64,000 nucleotides of DNA from Jannaschia pohangensis (GCF_900113875.1 NZ_FORA01000003.1:62001-126000), one strand, 5' to 3'. Positions 46,407 to 55,344 are shown, counted from the first letter of the stretch. Translations and numbers: made by a program. Notes: generated from the sequence alone by a model not told the origin.

Positions 46407-47509
46407 CGGGGCTCCATCAGGCTGGGCGCGAGCGGTGGGAGCGGCGGCGCGGGGCGGTCCGGGCCGGCCAGTCCCTGACGGGCAAAGGGCGGACAATCGT
46501 CAGGGTAGCGCCAGGACGGCGCGCGTTCAAACAGGGTCTTCGACCCATCGTACAAGGCCGCGACGGTCGCGGCGGAAAGCCGGGGGCGGACCGCGTCGCG
46601 GCAAGCGAACCAGATTGCCGCGACCCGGTAGCGTTGAAACGGCCCGCCCATGGCGGCGACCAGCATCGCTTCGTCGGGCGGGCGGAGCGACAACAGATGG
46701 GCGTCGATGGCCGCTTCCGTGTCGTCGGGCGGATGGGCGGCCATGCCGAGCAGGTCGCCCAGAGGCCCCATGGGCCGGCGCGCCTCGGGGGGCGGGGTGG
46801 CGCCGCCGTAGGGGGTTGCGCCGGACCAGCTGTCGAAACGGTCGATGATCTGGCCGGTGGAGACCTCGACAAGGGTGATCCGGACATACCACCAGTCCTT
46901 GGTGGGCAGGTTCTCGGTCGCATAAACGATCCGGTGATCGGCGGAAACCTCCGTTACGTCCTCGGCCAGGACGCAAATCCCGTAGGCTGCGGAAATCAGG
47001 AAGCCACTAGGCACCCAAGGGTTGTCGGGCTCGTGACAGGCGGGATCGCCGTCGCGCAGGCGGAACCGGCGGACCGGGTCGGTGCCAACCTCCACGAAAT
47101 CTAGGCGGCCCTCGCGCAGCCAGGCGGCCAGGGGCACGCCGCAATCCCCCATGAGAGAATTGCCAATTTCGCCGACGGCGGCCTGCGCGACAAGACAGGG
47201 GCGTTCGATGTAGATGCTGCGCCCGGTAAAGGGCAGCGCGGCTTCGGCATAGCCCGGGTCTTCGGCCAGGAACAGATCGGTCCGGAAATCCTGAACCGGG
47301 CCCTTGAGGAAATTGGCCGCGCCGCCCGTGAGCACCACAAGCGATACCCAGAACACGGGATTTTTCCAGTTCCGGACCGATCGCATACCGAACGCGGCGA
47401 CGGCCACGATCATGACGAGGATCACGAAGCCATCGAAGATCAGCTCGCCAATGGCGTCGCCATAGGCGTTGCCGAACGCCTCCAGCGGACGGAGCAGAGC
47501 GGGCATCAT
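46403..47509 (-). CDS. membrane protein of unknown function
   Basis: A 368-residue protein with two N-terminal transmembrane helices (about residues 22-42 and 52-70) and a large domain beyond, containing six to seven cysteines (RPCLVAQ, GDCGVPL, PACHEPDN, YGICVLAE, FACRDAV, DDCPPFA). A Pro-rich end closes the protein. No family is recognised. ATGA overlaps at both ends tie it to the HIT gene before it and the DUF3750 gene after it. Confidence 0.75.
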   Translation of the reverse strand: MMPALLRPLEAFGNAYGDAIGELIFDGFVILVMIVAVAAFGMRSVRNWKNPVFWVSLVVLTGGAANFLKGPVQDFRTDLFLAEDPGYAEAALPFTGRSIYIERPCLVAQAAVGEIGNSLMGDCGVPLAAWLREGRLDFVEVGTDPVRRFRLRDGDPACHEPDNPWVPSGFLISAAYGICVLAEDVTEVSADHRIVYATENLPTKDWWYVRITLVEVSTGQIIDRFDSWSGATPYGGATPPPEARRPMGPLGDLLGMAAHPPDDTEAAIDAHLLSLRPPDEAMLVAAMGGPFQRYRVAAIWFACRDAVRPRLSAATVAALYDGSKTLFERAPSWRYPDDCPPFARQGLAGPDRPAPPLPPLAPSLMEPR

Positions 47510-47889
47510 CCCTCGGCTTTGGCCAGCATCCGACCCAGGGGCCGACCGCCGATCAGGTGGAGGTGGAAATGCGGCACCTCCTGCACACCGTGATTGCCCG
47601 CGTTGGTGATCGCGCGAAAGCCGTCGCCGCCGTCGGGGGCGATGCCCTTGTCGGCGCAGATGCGGGCGGCAAGGCGGTGGAAATCCACGATCTCGGCATC
47701 CGACGCATTGGTGTGGAAATCGTCATAGGTGACGTATCTGCCCTTGGGGATCACCAGCACATGCACCGGTGCCGCGGGGGCGATGTCGGCGAAGGCGAGG
47801 GTGTGATCCGTCTCGGCCACGGTCTGGTTCGGGATCTCGCCGCGCAGGATCTTGGCGAAGATGTTCTGGTCGTCATAGGTGTAGGGCAT
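47506..47889 (-). CDS. HIT family hydrolase
   Basis: A 127-residue HIT (histidine triad) protein. The catalytic triad motif HFHLHLIGGRPLG lies at about residues 109-121, and the N-terminal NIFAKILRGEIPNQTVAE is typical of Hint-type purine nucleotide phosphoramidases. It cleaves AMP-lysine or similar nucleotide conjugates. It heads a three-gene unit with the membrane protein and DUF3750 gene. Confidence 0.93.
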   Translation of the reverse strand: MPYTYDDQNIFAKILRGEIPNQTVAETDHTLAFADIAPAAPVHVLVIPKGRYVTYDDFHTNASDAEIVDFHRLAARICADKGIAPDGGDGFRAITNAGNHGVQEVPHFHLHLIGGRPLGRMLAKAEG

Positions 47890-48019
47890 GGGTCGGCACT
47901 CCGGTTTGGCGTTGCCCGGTTTAGGCCATGGGGCGCGCCCGGGGGCAATGGGGCGCGCAAGCAGGGATCAAGCGCGCGCCTGCCGCGCGGGGGGCCCCGC
48001 GTCCGGTCCCGAGCGGCGA

Positions 48020-48919
48020 TCAGGATGACGCCCCGCGCCCGTCCATGGCGCGACGGGCGATGGCGTCGGGGTCGACCCGCCGAGGGAAAAGCCCGTCGCA
48101 TTCCACCGCGAAGGCCGCCGTCGCGGCGGCGAATGCCCCGGCGGCCTCCGGCGATTTGCCCGCGGTCTGCGCATGCCAGAAACACACGGAAAAGGCGTCC
48201 CCCGCCCCGTTGCTGTCGACCATCCGGGCGGGGACCACGGGGACGATCACGCGCTGTGCCTTGGTGTGGATTTCGGCCCCTGCCCCGCCACGGGTCAGGA
48301 CCACCTGCCGCGCGCGCCCCGCCAGAAGCTGGCCGATGACAGGTGCGGGATCGCGAAGCGCCACATCCGAAAGCTGGATCACGTCGGCGCAGGCGATGAA
48401 GTCGTCATACCAGGGGTTCGCGCCGTCGTAGTCGTGCAAGTCCAGATGGATGTCCGCTTTCACGTCCGCCAGCAGGGGCAGGATGGCCTTGGACGAAGCG
48501 CAAAGGCTCAGAAAGATGACCGGGGCTGCGGCGATGACCGATTGCAGGCGGGGCCGGTCGATGACGGGCGCGGGGTCGCCGCCTTCGACGAAGAGGGAAT
48601 AGCGCCCGCCCCGGCTGTCCATGATGTTGAGGTGCCGGGGCGTGGGCGCATCGGTCCGGTCCACCAGCATCGCGATACCCCGGCCGACGCATTCCGCCAC
48701 GATCCGGTCCGCCGGCTCATCCCGCCCGAGGGCGCAATGCAGCATCACCGGATGGCCGAGAGCCGCGAGCGCCATGGCCTTGCCCACGCCCGTCGAGCCT
48801 GCGCCCTTGGTTTCGCGCGCGTCGAAAATCGTGGCCGAAATGCCCTGCGGCAGGTCGGAGACGTGAACCATCCGGTTCCAGCTTGCAGCTCCGAGGACAA
48901 GGACAGGCGCATCGGTCAT
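48020..48919 (-). CDS. PfkB family carbohydrate kinase
   Basis: A 299-residue ribokinase-like protein. The N-terminal GAGSTGVGKAMALAALGHPV and the C-terminal VDSNGAGDAFSVCFWHA, with the catalytic aspartate, are PfkB signatures. It phosphorylates a sugar or nucleoside; the substrate cannot be told from sequence. It is 24 bases downstream of the glycosyltransferase gene and may be co-transcribed with it. Confidence 0.9.
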   Translation of the reverse strand: MTDAPVLVLGAASWNRMVHVSDLPQGISATIFDARETKGAGSTGVGKAMALAALGHPVMLHCALGRDEPADRIVAECVGRGIAMLVDRTDAPTPRHLNIMDSRGGRYSLFVEGGDPAPVIDRPRLQSVIAAAPVIFLSLCASSKAILPLLADVKADIHLDLHDYDGANPWYDDFIACADVIQLSDVALRDPAPVIGQLLAGRARQVVLTRGGAGAEIHTKAQRVIVPVVPARMVDSNGAGDAFSVCFWHAQTAGKSPEAAGAFAAATAAFAVECDGLFPRRVDPDAIARRAMDGRGASS

Positions 48920-48943
48920 AGGACGCGTTCCGGTTCCGGGCCG

Positions 48944-50521
48944 TCAGTCATCAAAGAGGAACGGTGTCTCGGCCAGCGCCTGCGCCGTTTCCGCGTCCAC
49001 GCCGAAGACCTCGGCCAGCACGGCGGCGTTCGCGTCGGGCGGGGCGGATTGCTGGATGCGGTGGATGTGGGGCAGGTCCGCCTCGCGGATGCGGAGGGAT
49101 TCGGTGGCGAAATCCTGGGCGACCGTGGGCATCAGCCGGTCGATCGTCGTGCGCGGCGTCTGATCGCCGATGAGGCCGATCCGCGCGGCATGCCCCTCGA
49201 GATAGTTCGCGTCATAGTCACAATCGACCAGAAGGGTGCGGATCGCGGCCCGGTCGGCATAGAAATCCTGAAGCAGGTCGAATTGCACCGGGTCCAGACA
49301 GATGGCCAGCGCATCCGTGTCCATCCGGCGATAGAGCATCCGGACCAGCGCGCGGCGATGCCGGTGCCGCTTGGCCAGCGTGCTTTCGATCCCGCCGAGG
49401 TCGGGCATCGGCGTCGCCTCCTCGTCAAAGAGGTAGTCGACGGCGGGCATGATCTGATGATCGCGGACCGATTGCGCCAGGCGCTTGGCCACGTGGTATT
49501 TCTTGCAGACGATGACGACCAGTTCGCGGTCGCGGCCGAGGGTGCTCTCGCGTTCCCAGAAGCGTTGCGCAAAGCGCCGCCCCTCGCGACCCCTCTGTGT
49601 CAGGAAGGTGAACAGACGCCGCCCGTCGCCCGCGATGGGAAAGTCGCGCCGCCCGGACGTCCAGAGGGTATCCAGCCCCTCTTTCAGGGTCGCCGCCTCG
49701 GGGGAAATCTTGCGGGCAAAGAGGAAATCCTGGCTGAGCAGCAGGTCGTAGTGATCGTCGTAGAAGGTCGCGGGCATCCCGTAGTCGGTGAACATCAGGA
49801 AGGTCAGCGTGCGGCTGTCGATCTCGGACCGGGGGACGAGGTGGCGCACGAGGGTCTGAAAGAACGTCTCGTCCGGGATCCAGGTGGTCGAGAAGAAGCG
49901 CAGCACGTCGGGGCGTTCGCGCAGGAAAGCGCAGATCGCCTCGAGCGTGGCGCGGCGCAGGCACCACCACTGCGACCCGATCATCACGTCGATGTCGGCG
50001 GGAACCTTGCGCTCCAGCTTCAGCTTTCGTTGCAAGCCGAGCAGGCCGTAGAAAAGCGTCTTGTTCTTCCGCTCGTTCACCAGGTGGCGATAGATCAGCC
50101 GGTCTTCCTTCATCCCCGTCTTGATCCAGTCGGAGGTGAAGAAATCGAAACTCTCGATATAGTCGGTGTCGCGGGCATCGAGCACCGCATGGGCATGTTC
50201 GGCGGATTTGATCGGACGGCAATCGCCCGACACCATGTAGAAATGCGTGGCGCGCGGGAACGTGTCCAGCGCGGTGTCGATGGTGTTGAGCGTCGCGCGG
50301 ACCAGCGACCACTCGCCCCAGCCGCATTTCACACGCTTGCGCACCACGGTGATATTGGGGTTGTCGCGCGTCCCCTCGACGATCTGGGCGAAGGCCGCGG
50401 CAGGGGCACGGGCATCGAAGTGGATCGCCACATAGTCCCCCGCGCCGGTCAGCCCTTCGGCCTGCCGGATGATCGCAGCGGGGTCGCGGTGGCACAAAAG
50501 GAGAAAGGCAATCTTCGCCAT
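48944..50521 (-). CDS. GT14-like glycosyltransferase (beta-1,6-GlcNAc transferase type)
   Basis: A 525-residue protein. The N-terminal about 290 residues resemble core-2/I-branching enzymes: KIAFLLLCHRDP, YVAIHFDARA, GWGEWSLVRATLNTI, HFYMVSGDCRPIKS and SQWWCLRRATLEAI, ending in IPDETFFQTLVRH. The remaining about 230 residues form a second domain (close to DUF5928) with a possible kinase-like VVIVCKKYHVAKRLAQSV. It probably builds a surface polysaccharide. It diverges from a sulfotransferase (115-base intergenic). Confidence 0.83.
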   Translation of the reverse strand: MAKIAFLLLCHRDPAAIIRQAEGLTGAGDYVAIHFDARAPAAAFAQIVEGTRDNPNITVVRKRVKCGWGEWSLVRATLNTIDTALDTFPRATHFYMVSGDCRPIKSAEHAHAVLDARDTDYIESFDFFTSDWIKTGMKEDRLIYRHLVNERKNKTLFYGLLGLQRKLKLERKVPADIDVMIGSQWWCLRRATLEAICAFLRERPDVLRFFSTTWIPDETFFQTLVRHLVPRSEIDSRTLTFLMFTDYGMPATFYDDHYDLLLSQDFLFARKISPEAATLKEGLDTLWTSGRRDFPIAGDGRRLFTFLTQRGREGRRFAQRFWERESTLGRDRELVVIVCKKYHVAKRLAQSVRDHQIMPAVDYLFDEEATPMPDLGGIESTLAKRHRHRRALVRMLYRRMDTDALAICLDPVQFDLLQDFYADRAAIRTLLVDCDYDANYLEGHAARIGLIGDQTPRTTIDRLMPTVAQDFATESLRIREADLPHIHRIQQSAPPDANAAVLAEVFGVDAETAQALAETPFLFDD

Positions 50522-50636
50522 GAACAGTCTGTTAATCCCCTTTGGGCCACACATCGCTTGCATAGCGTGGCCAACCCGTTGAAGAAACCGGGCAGTGCGG
50601 GTTTGATGGCACAGTCATGATTTGGGAAGGGTAAAG

Positions 50637-51455
50637 ATGGGGTTTCCGGGCACCTGGATGACCGAAAGCGAAAGTGTCGTGTACCGCGTGGTGCCGAAAT
50701 GCGCCTGTTCGTCCATCGGTCAGATCATGTTCTATTCCGACCATGGCCGCTTTTTCGACGGCGACATCCACGACAGCACCGAAGGCCTGCACAAATGGGC
50801 GCAGGAGGAGAGCCAGCCTCTGATCGAGGCGAATGCCAAGGGGCACAAGTCCTTCGCCTTCACCTGCGTGCGCAACCCCTATACCCGCATCCTGTCGTCG
50901 TTCTTCGACAAGATCGCGGGCATCCAGCGCAACGGCAAACGGTATCGCGGCAACCTCGTCCCGATGCTGACCCAGAAATACGGGATCGAGGTCGGATCGC
51001 CCGACAACGGGTTCGAGTTCGACCAGATCGCGTCGTTCCGCCGGTTCCTGCTGTTTGCGCGCGACACCATCCGGTTCCGCCGCCCGATGGACCCCGATAT
51101 CCACTGGTCGGCCATGTCGGGCCATGTGGGCACCTATGTCGCCAACGGCGGGCGCTATGACCACGTGATCTTCACCGAGGCGTTCAACGACGGCATGCAG
51201 AAGGTTCTGGACCGCATCGAGACGCCGGTGCCGGTGGTTCTGGCCGAAGTGCCGCGATTCAACGAATCCGAGGGGCATGGTCCCAAACGGTTGCACCCGG
51301 TGCAGGACTATTTCGACGACCTGTCGATGCACCTGGTCTGGGAAATGTATCACCGCGACTTCAAACTGTTCGGCTATGATTTCGAGAACCCGGGCAACAA
51401 GATGCCAAAGGGCGAGATCGACATGAACGAGTTGCACGCAAGGCTGAGCGACTAG
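50637..51455 (+). CDS. sulfotransferase family protein
   Basis: A 272-residue protein. RVVPKCACSSIGQIMF is the 5'-phosphosulfate-binding loop and FTCVRNPYTRILSSFFDKI the 3'-phosphate-binding segment for PAPS. The family transfers sulfate to carbohydrates (Sulfotransfer_2 type). The ATG at 50637 follows GGGAAGG; a TTG 15 bases upstream is in frame but less likely. Its position opposite a glycosyltransferase suggests sulfation of an exopolysaccharide. Its stop (TAG) overlaps the stop of the convergent gene in CTAG. Confidence 0.85.
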   Translation: MGFPGTWMTESESVVYRVVPKCACSSIGQIMFYSDHGRFFDGDIHDSTEGLHKWAQEESQPLIEANAKGHKSFAFTCVRNPYTRILSSFFDKIAGIQRNGKRYRGNLVPMLTQKYGIEVGSPDNGFEFDQIASFRRFLLFARDTIRFRRPMDPDIHWSAMSGHVGTYVANGGRYDHVIFTEAFNDGMQKVLDRIETPVPVVLAEVPRFNESEGHGPKRLHPVQDYFDDLSMHLVWEMYHRDFKLFGYDFENPGNKMPKGEIDMNELHARLSD

Positions 51456-53170
51456 TCTGCCGCGTCGTCCGGCGGGTCATCCGCCGCCAGAAGCCAGCCC
51501 CGATAGTGGACCAGAAGGCCCGTCGGTCCCGTCGACAGATGCACGTCGAAGGTAGCGCGGTCGCCCTCGGCCCGCTCGAAGGCGTCCGATTTCGGCAGGG
51601 CGAAGGCGGGTATCGGCAAGCCCAGACAACGTCCCCGATGCACCGGATAGACCAACGCCTCCCCCTCGACCGCCAGGCCCAGGGTGAAGGACATCGGGCC
51701 GAAGCGCTCGGTCACCTCGCCGTTCTTCCACGCCAGACGGGAGCGGAATTTGCGGCCGCCGAAGTCGCGGACCCAGGTCTCGCCCGCATCCGTGCGGATC
51801 ATCGTCACCTCGACGGCGACATCCTCGGTCGCGGGCGGAAACCGGAACAGCACGCAGGTCAGCCGCGACAAAAGGCCCGTCCCCCGGTCGATCCGTGCGC
51901 GCCCCCGCCAGCGGCGGACATGCAGGATATCGTGCAGATCGCGGACGCCTTTGGGCAGGCGGGCGAAATCATCCCCTAGGGCCGCCTCGAACATCGGCAT
52001 CATGTGCGTCTCCTCCCGCGTGGTGGTCGTGGTCAGGCGGGCCAAAGCGGTCTCTGCCTCGGACAGGGGAAATTCGGCGATGCAAGCGCGGGCGCCGGCG
52101 GGAACCTGACCGGCGGCCAGGCGCGCCACCATCACGTCGCCGGGCACGGCCGGGATGTGCGGCCCATCCCCGGCGGCGGCGACCAGGGTCCAGCGCCGGT
52201 CCCGGGCCTTGCCCGATGCATCGCGGCCGACGACCCGCGTGAACATGCCGCCCCGGTCGCTGCCCAAGCCTTCGAGCAGATCCGCCATGCGCCGCAACGG
52301 GCGGGCGGCGGGTGCCAGACTTCGGACCAGGCCAAGGCGCGGCAACCAGCTCATCACCCAGAGGCCCAGATGCATGATCGGCAGTTCCAGACCGGCGCGG
52401 AAGCTGACGGAACGGGCGCGAAAATGGCCCGGAAACAGGGCGAGGTCGGGCGCACCGATCAGGCTGCTCCAACGTGGCGGCAGCCCCGGAAGCCGGTCAC
52501 GGCGTAGCCCGGACCAGCCCGGGCGCGCGACCGTCTCTCCGGCACGCCACACGGACAGAGGTCGCCCGACCTGCGCCAGGATGGCCTGCATCACCGACAG
52601 GCCCCGGGGCGCGCGGTTGCCGGGCAGGATGGCGCTCTCGATCAGGTGCACATCGTCCAGCCCTTCGCACAGCGCCGCAGCCGCCGCCGAGGACAGGGCG
52701 GGGACAGATGACACGCCCGAAATGACCGCGACCCCCGCTGCCCGGGCCTGCGCGTCCAGATCCGCGATCCCGGCCGTGAAGCCCGCGTCATCGGACAGGT
52801 CGAGGTAATGCGCCCCGGCCCCGATCGCGGCGCGGGCCACGGCATAGCCGTCATCGCCATAGTCCTGAAACGGCCCCGCCGCGTCGATCACGACATCGGG
52901 GCCAATGGCGATGATCCGGGCGGCCAGATCGGGCGCGCTGCGATCCAGAACGACATCGCTCCCGGCGCTGCGCCCCGCGATCAGAACCTCGAACCCCGAC
53001 CGCGCCCGCAGCATCGCCGCCAACCGCGATCCGAACACCCCGCGCCCCCCGATGACCAGAACGCGAAACGCCCCTGTCTTCTCTGCTTTCGAAATACTCC
53101 GGGGGGAGTCGCCATCGGCGACGGGGGGCTGGCCCCCCTCCCCCTCCGGGACAGGCGCATCGCCGGCCAT
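51452..53170 (-). CDS. saccharopine dehydrogenase-like protein with C-terminal DUF4166 domain
   Basis: About 572 residues. An NAD(P)-binding Rossmann domain (VLVIGGRGVFGSRLAAMLRA) continues to about residue 370; the terminal about 190 residues fit DUF4166 (FARLPKGVRDLHDILHVRRW, FPPATEDVAVEVTMIRTD). The true reductase begins about 35 residues in; the residues before it are encoded by a REP-like element (53078-53138). No in-frame ATG or GTG lies nearer, so the start is the ATG at 53170 or the GTG at 53179 that overlaps the previous stop. Substrate unknown. Confidence 0.82.
   Translation of the reverse strand: MAGDAPVPEGEGGQPPVADGDSPRSISKAEKTGAFRVLVIGGRGVFGSRLAAMLRARSGFEVLIAGRSAGSDVVLDRSAPDLAARIIAIGPDVVIDAAGPFQDYGDDGYAVARAAIGAGAHYLDLSDDAGFTAGIADLDAQARAAGVAVISGVSSVPALSSAAAAALCEGLDDVHLIESAILPGNRAPRGLSVMQAILAQVGRPLSVWRAGETVARPGWSGLRRDRLPGLPPRWSSLIGAPDLALFPGHFRARSVSFRAGLELPIMHLGLWVMSWLPRLGLVRSLAPAARPLRRMADLLEGLGSDRGGMFTRVVGRDASGKARDRRWTLVAAAGDGPHIPAVPGDVMVARLAAGQVPAGARACIAEFPLSEAETALARLTTTTTREETHMMPMFEAALGDDFARLPKGVRDLHDILHVRRWRGRARIDRGTGLLSRLTCVLFRFPPATEDVAVEVTMIRTDAGETWVRDFGGRKFRSRLAWKNGEVTERFGPMSFTLGLAVEGEALVYPVHRGRCLGLPIPAFALPKSDAFERAEGDRATFDVHLSTGPTGLLVHYRGWLLAADDPPDDAAD
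53078..53138. repeat. REP-like palindromic element inside the start of a gene
   Basis: Composite element: CTTCTCTGCTTTCGAAATAC then TCC and six to seven G, a perfect hairpin GTCGCC-ATC-GGCGAC (53108-53122), and a second perfect hairpin GGGGGGC-TG-GCCCCCC (53123-53138). The first part recurs at 42467-42493. I recognise GAAATACTCC elements as common intergenic repeats in Rhodobacteraceae; here it is in frame and translated in the first 35 codons of the following gene. Confidence 0.72.
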
Positions 53171-53175
53171 GGCGG

Positions 53176-54162
53176 TCACAACATAGACGGCACGACCAGA
53201 TCGGGCGGGCGGTGGCCGTCGGCAAAGGTCTGCATGTTGATCAGGACCTTTTCGCCCATCTCCCGCCGCGCCTCGTGGGTCGCGGACCCCATGTGGGGCA
53301 ACAGGACGACATTGGGCAATTCGCGCAGGCGCGGGTTCACGCCGCGCCCGCGTTCGTAGACGTCGAGGCCTGCGCCCGCCAATTCGCCCGCGCGCAGCAT
53401 CCGCGTCAGGGCATTCTCGTCGATCACCTCGCCGCGCGATGTGTTCACGATCACCGCCGTGGGCTTCATGAGCTTAAGCCGCCGCGCGTTGAGCAGGTGA
53501 AACGTCGACGGCGTATGCGGGCAGTTCACCGAAATCACGTCAGACTGGGTCACCAGCGCGTCGATCCGGTCGTGGTAGGTCGCGCCCAGAGGCTCCTCCA
53601 ACCCGGCATGGAGGCGGCGACGGTTGTGATAGTGCACCTCCATCCCGAAGGCGCGGGCGCGGCGGGCAAGGGCCTGACCAATCCGACCCATTCCGAGGAT
53701 GCCGAGCGATTTGCCGCTGATCCGCGTCCCCAGAAGGGCATCGGGGGCCCACCCCTCCCAGACGCCCTCCTGCATCTTGGCCATGCCTTCGGTCATGCGC
53801 CGCAGCACCGCCAGCATCAGGGCCATGGCCATGTCGGCGGTATCCTCGGTCAGCACGCCGGGGGTGTTGGACACAAGGATCCCCCGCTGCCGCGCGGTGG
53901 CCACATCCAGATGGTCCACACCCGCACCATAGTTGGCGATCAGGCGCAGACGGTCACCCGCGGCGGCCATCATCGCCGCATCGATCTGATCGGTGATCGT
54001 GGGGACCAGGATGTCGGCCGACTGCATCGCGGCAATCAGCTCCTCGCGCGACATCTGGGCGTCGGTCTCGGACAGGCGGACGTCGAACAACTCGGACATC
54101 CGCGCCTCGACAAGGGCGGGAAGGCGTCGCGTCACGACAACAGTCAGACGTTTTACTTGCAC
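53176..54162 (-). CDS. D-2-hydroxyacid dehydrogenase (glyoxylate/hydroxypyruvate reductase type)
   Basis: A 328-residue NAD(P)-dependent enzyme. The nucleotide-binding fold is GILGMGRIGQALARRARAFG; catalytic residues are in VNTSRGEVID (arginine), the glutamate in the following helix and LLPHMGSATHEAR (histidine). It reduces glyoxylate, hydroxypyruvate or a related keto acid. The GTG at 54162 is preferred; the frame upstream (ATGs at 54207 and beyond) has no ribosome-binding site. The gene ends overlapping the next one (TGA within GTGA). Confidence 0.88.
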   Translation of the reverse strand: MQVKRLTVVVTRRLPALVEARMSELFDVRLSETDAQMSREELIAAMQSADILVPTITDQIDAAMMAAAGDRLRLIANYGAGVDHLDVATARQRGILVSNTPGVLTEDTADMAMALMLAVLRRMTEGMAKMQEGVWEGWAPDALLGTRISGKSLGILGMGRIGQALARRARAFGMEVHYHNRRRLHAGLEEPLGATYHDRIDALVTQSDVISVNCPHTPSTFHLLNARRLKLMKPTAVIVNTSRGEVIDENALTRMLRAGELAGAGLDVYERGRGVNPRLRELPNVVLLPHMGSATHEARREMGEKVLINMQTFADGHRPPDLVVPSML

Positions 54163-54265
54163 GGCGGCAGGTCCCCCCTTTGAGCGTGGCCCACAAGATG
54201 GCATCATCGGCGGCACAAGCAAGGGGCGTCAGACCCCGCAGAAACAAAGGCAGGATGAGCAGTCC

Positions 54266-54820
54266 ATGCGATTTACGATGACACTGGCGGCCCTTGCCGC
54301 CTGTTTTACCATGTCGGCCCCCGCTCCGGGGCAGGCCCAGACCGCAACTCCGGCCGTCACCCCCGTCGCCAGCATCGACACCGGCGAGACGCTCAATGGC
54401 TCGGTCACCGGGCTGCCGTTGCCGCGGTTCGTCTCGATGAAGGCGGCAGAAGGATTCGCCCGGCGCGGGCCGTCGTCGACGCACCGCATCGACTGGGTGT
54501 TCAAGCGTCGCCACATGCCGCTGGTCGTGACCGACGAGTACGGCCATTGGCGCCGGGTGCAGGACCGAGACGGCGCGGGCGGCTGGATGCATTATTCGCT
54601 GCTGTCGGGCAACCGCACGGTGATCGTGGAGCAGGACGATCTGCATCTGCGGCGCAGCGCCAGCGCGGACGCGCGCGTCATCGCCAGATTGCAGGCCGGG
54701 GTCGTGGCCTGGCTGGGTGAATGTCATGACGGCTGGTGCGCGCTCGACGTGCGCGGCACGGAAGGCTGGGCCCCGATCAGCGCGCTCTGGGGTGTGGAGC
54801 CCGACGAGGCGCGGGACTGA
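54266..54820 (+). CDS. exported SH3-domain protein
   Basis: A 184-residue protein with a Sec signal peptide (cleavage near AQA-TAT). The mature part has two SH3-like repeats: FVSMKAAEGFARRGPSSTHR continuing to WRRVQDRDGAGGWMHYSLLS, and LHLRRSASADARVIARLQAG continuing to WCALDVRGTEGWAPISALW. This YgiM/DUF1058-like pair usually binds the cell wall. It diverges from the hydroxyacid dehydrogenase; SD GCAGGA is a few bases before the ATG at 54266. Confidence 0.87.
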   Translation: MRFTMTLAALAACFTMSAPAPGQAQTATPAVTPVASIDTGETLNGSVTGLPLPRFVSMKAAEGFARRGPSSTHRIDWVFKRRHMPLVVTDEYGHWRRVQDRDGAGGWMHYSLLSGNRTVIVEQDDLHLRRSASADARVIARLQAGVVAWLGECHDGWCALDVRGTEGWAPISALWGVEPDEARD

Positions 54821-54832
54821 AGCGTTTCGCGG

Positions 54833-55267
54833 TCAACCCGCGACTCGGCGCGCACCCGGACCTTCGACGGCGCGGGCGTCTTCGGGGTTGTAGAGGGCGC
54901 AGGCTTCCATCGACAGACAGCCGCAGCCGATGCAGCCATCGAGGTTGTCGCGCAGGCGGGTCAGCGCCTCGATCCGGTCGGTCAGCTCATCGCGGATATC
55001 GGCGGCGATCCGGGACCATTCGGCCGGTGTCGGCGGACGCGCCGTGGCGGGGCTAAGGGCCGCACGGATGCGCGCCAGCGGCAGGCCAAGGCGTTGCGCC
55101 ACCCGGATGAAGGCCAGTCGGCGCAATTCGGCGCGCGGAAAGCGCCGCTGCCCGCCCCGGTTGCGTGGCGGCGCGATCAGGCCCTCGGCCTCGTAGAACC
55201 GGATCTGGCTGATGCTGAGGCCGGTGCGTTCGGCCACCTGCCCGATCGACAACTCCCTTGGAAGCAT
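54833..55267 (-). CDS. soxR: redox-sensitive transcriptional activator SoxR
   Basis: A 144-residue MerR-family regulator. The winged helix reads LSIGQVAERTGLSISQIRFY with GGQRRFPRAELRRLAFI, followed by a dimerisation helix and the [2Fe-2S] cysteines C112, C115, C117 and C123 (CIGCGCLSMEAC). Redox-active compounds oxidise the cluster and switch on the target promoter. The start at 55267 fits SoxR; a frame extension upstream is unrelated. The divergent VOC gene is the probable target. Confidence 0.95.
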   Translation of the reverse strand: MLPRELSIGQVAERTGLSISQIRFYEAEGLIAPPRNRGGQRRFPRAELRRLAFIRVAQRLGLPLARIRAALSPATARPPTPAEWSRIAADIRDELTDRIEALTRLRDNLDGCIGCGCLSMEACALYNPEDARAVEGPGARRVAG

Positions 55268-55279
55268 GGGTATTTCCCT

Positions 55280-55301
55280 CTTGACCTGAACCAAGGTCGA
55301 G
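55280..55301. promoter_or_regulatory. SoxR-type operator between soxR and a VOC gene
   Basis: An inverted repeat CTTGACCT-GAACCA-AGGTCGAG (8-base arms, one mismatch, 6-base centre) sits in the soxR/VOC intergenic region. TTGACC within its left arm is a good -35 for the VOC gene on the plus strand, as expected for a MerR-type operator placed between -35 and -10; the -10 (around 55306) is poor. No other regulator gene is adjacent. Confidence 0.45.
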
Positions 55302-55344
55302 GTCGCACACCCATGGCGGAAACGCAAACCAAGGGGAGGACGGC

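Noticed and set aside
48173-50620. An 815-codon plus-strand frame opposite the glycosyltransferase and PfkB genes
   Set aside because: Shadow of genes with clear motifs on the other strand; no domain seen.
50522-50636. Hairpin (GGCCA...TGGCC) between the glycosyltransferase and sulfotransferase genes as a terminator or operator
   Set aside because: The stem is only 5 plus 3 base pairs with a 5-base bulge and no T tract; too weak to call.
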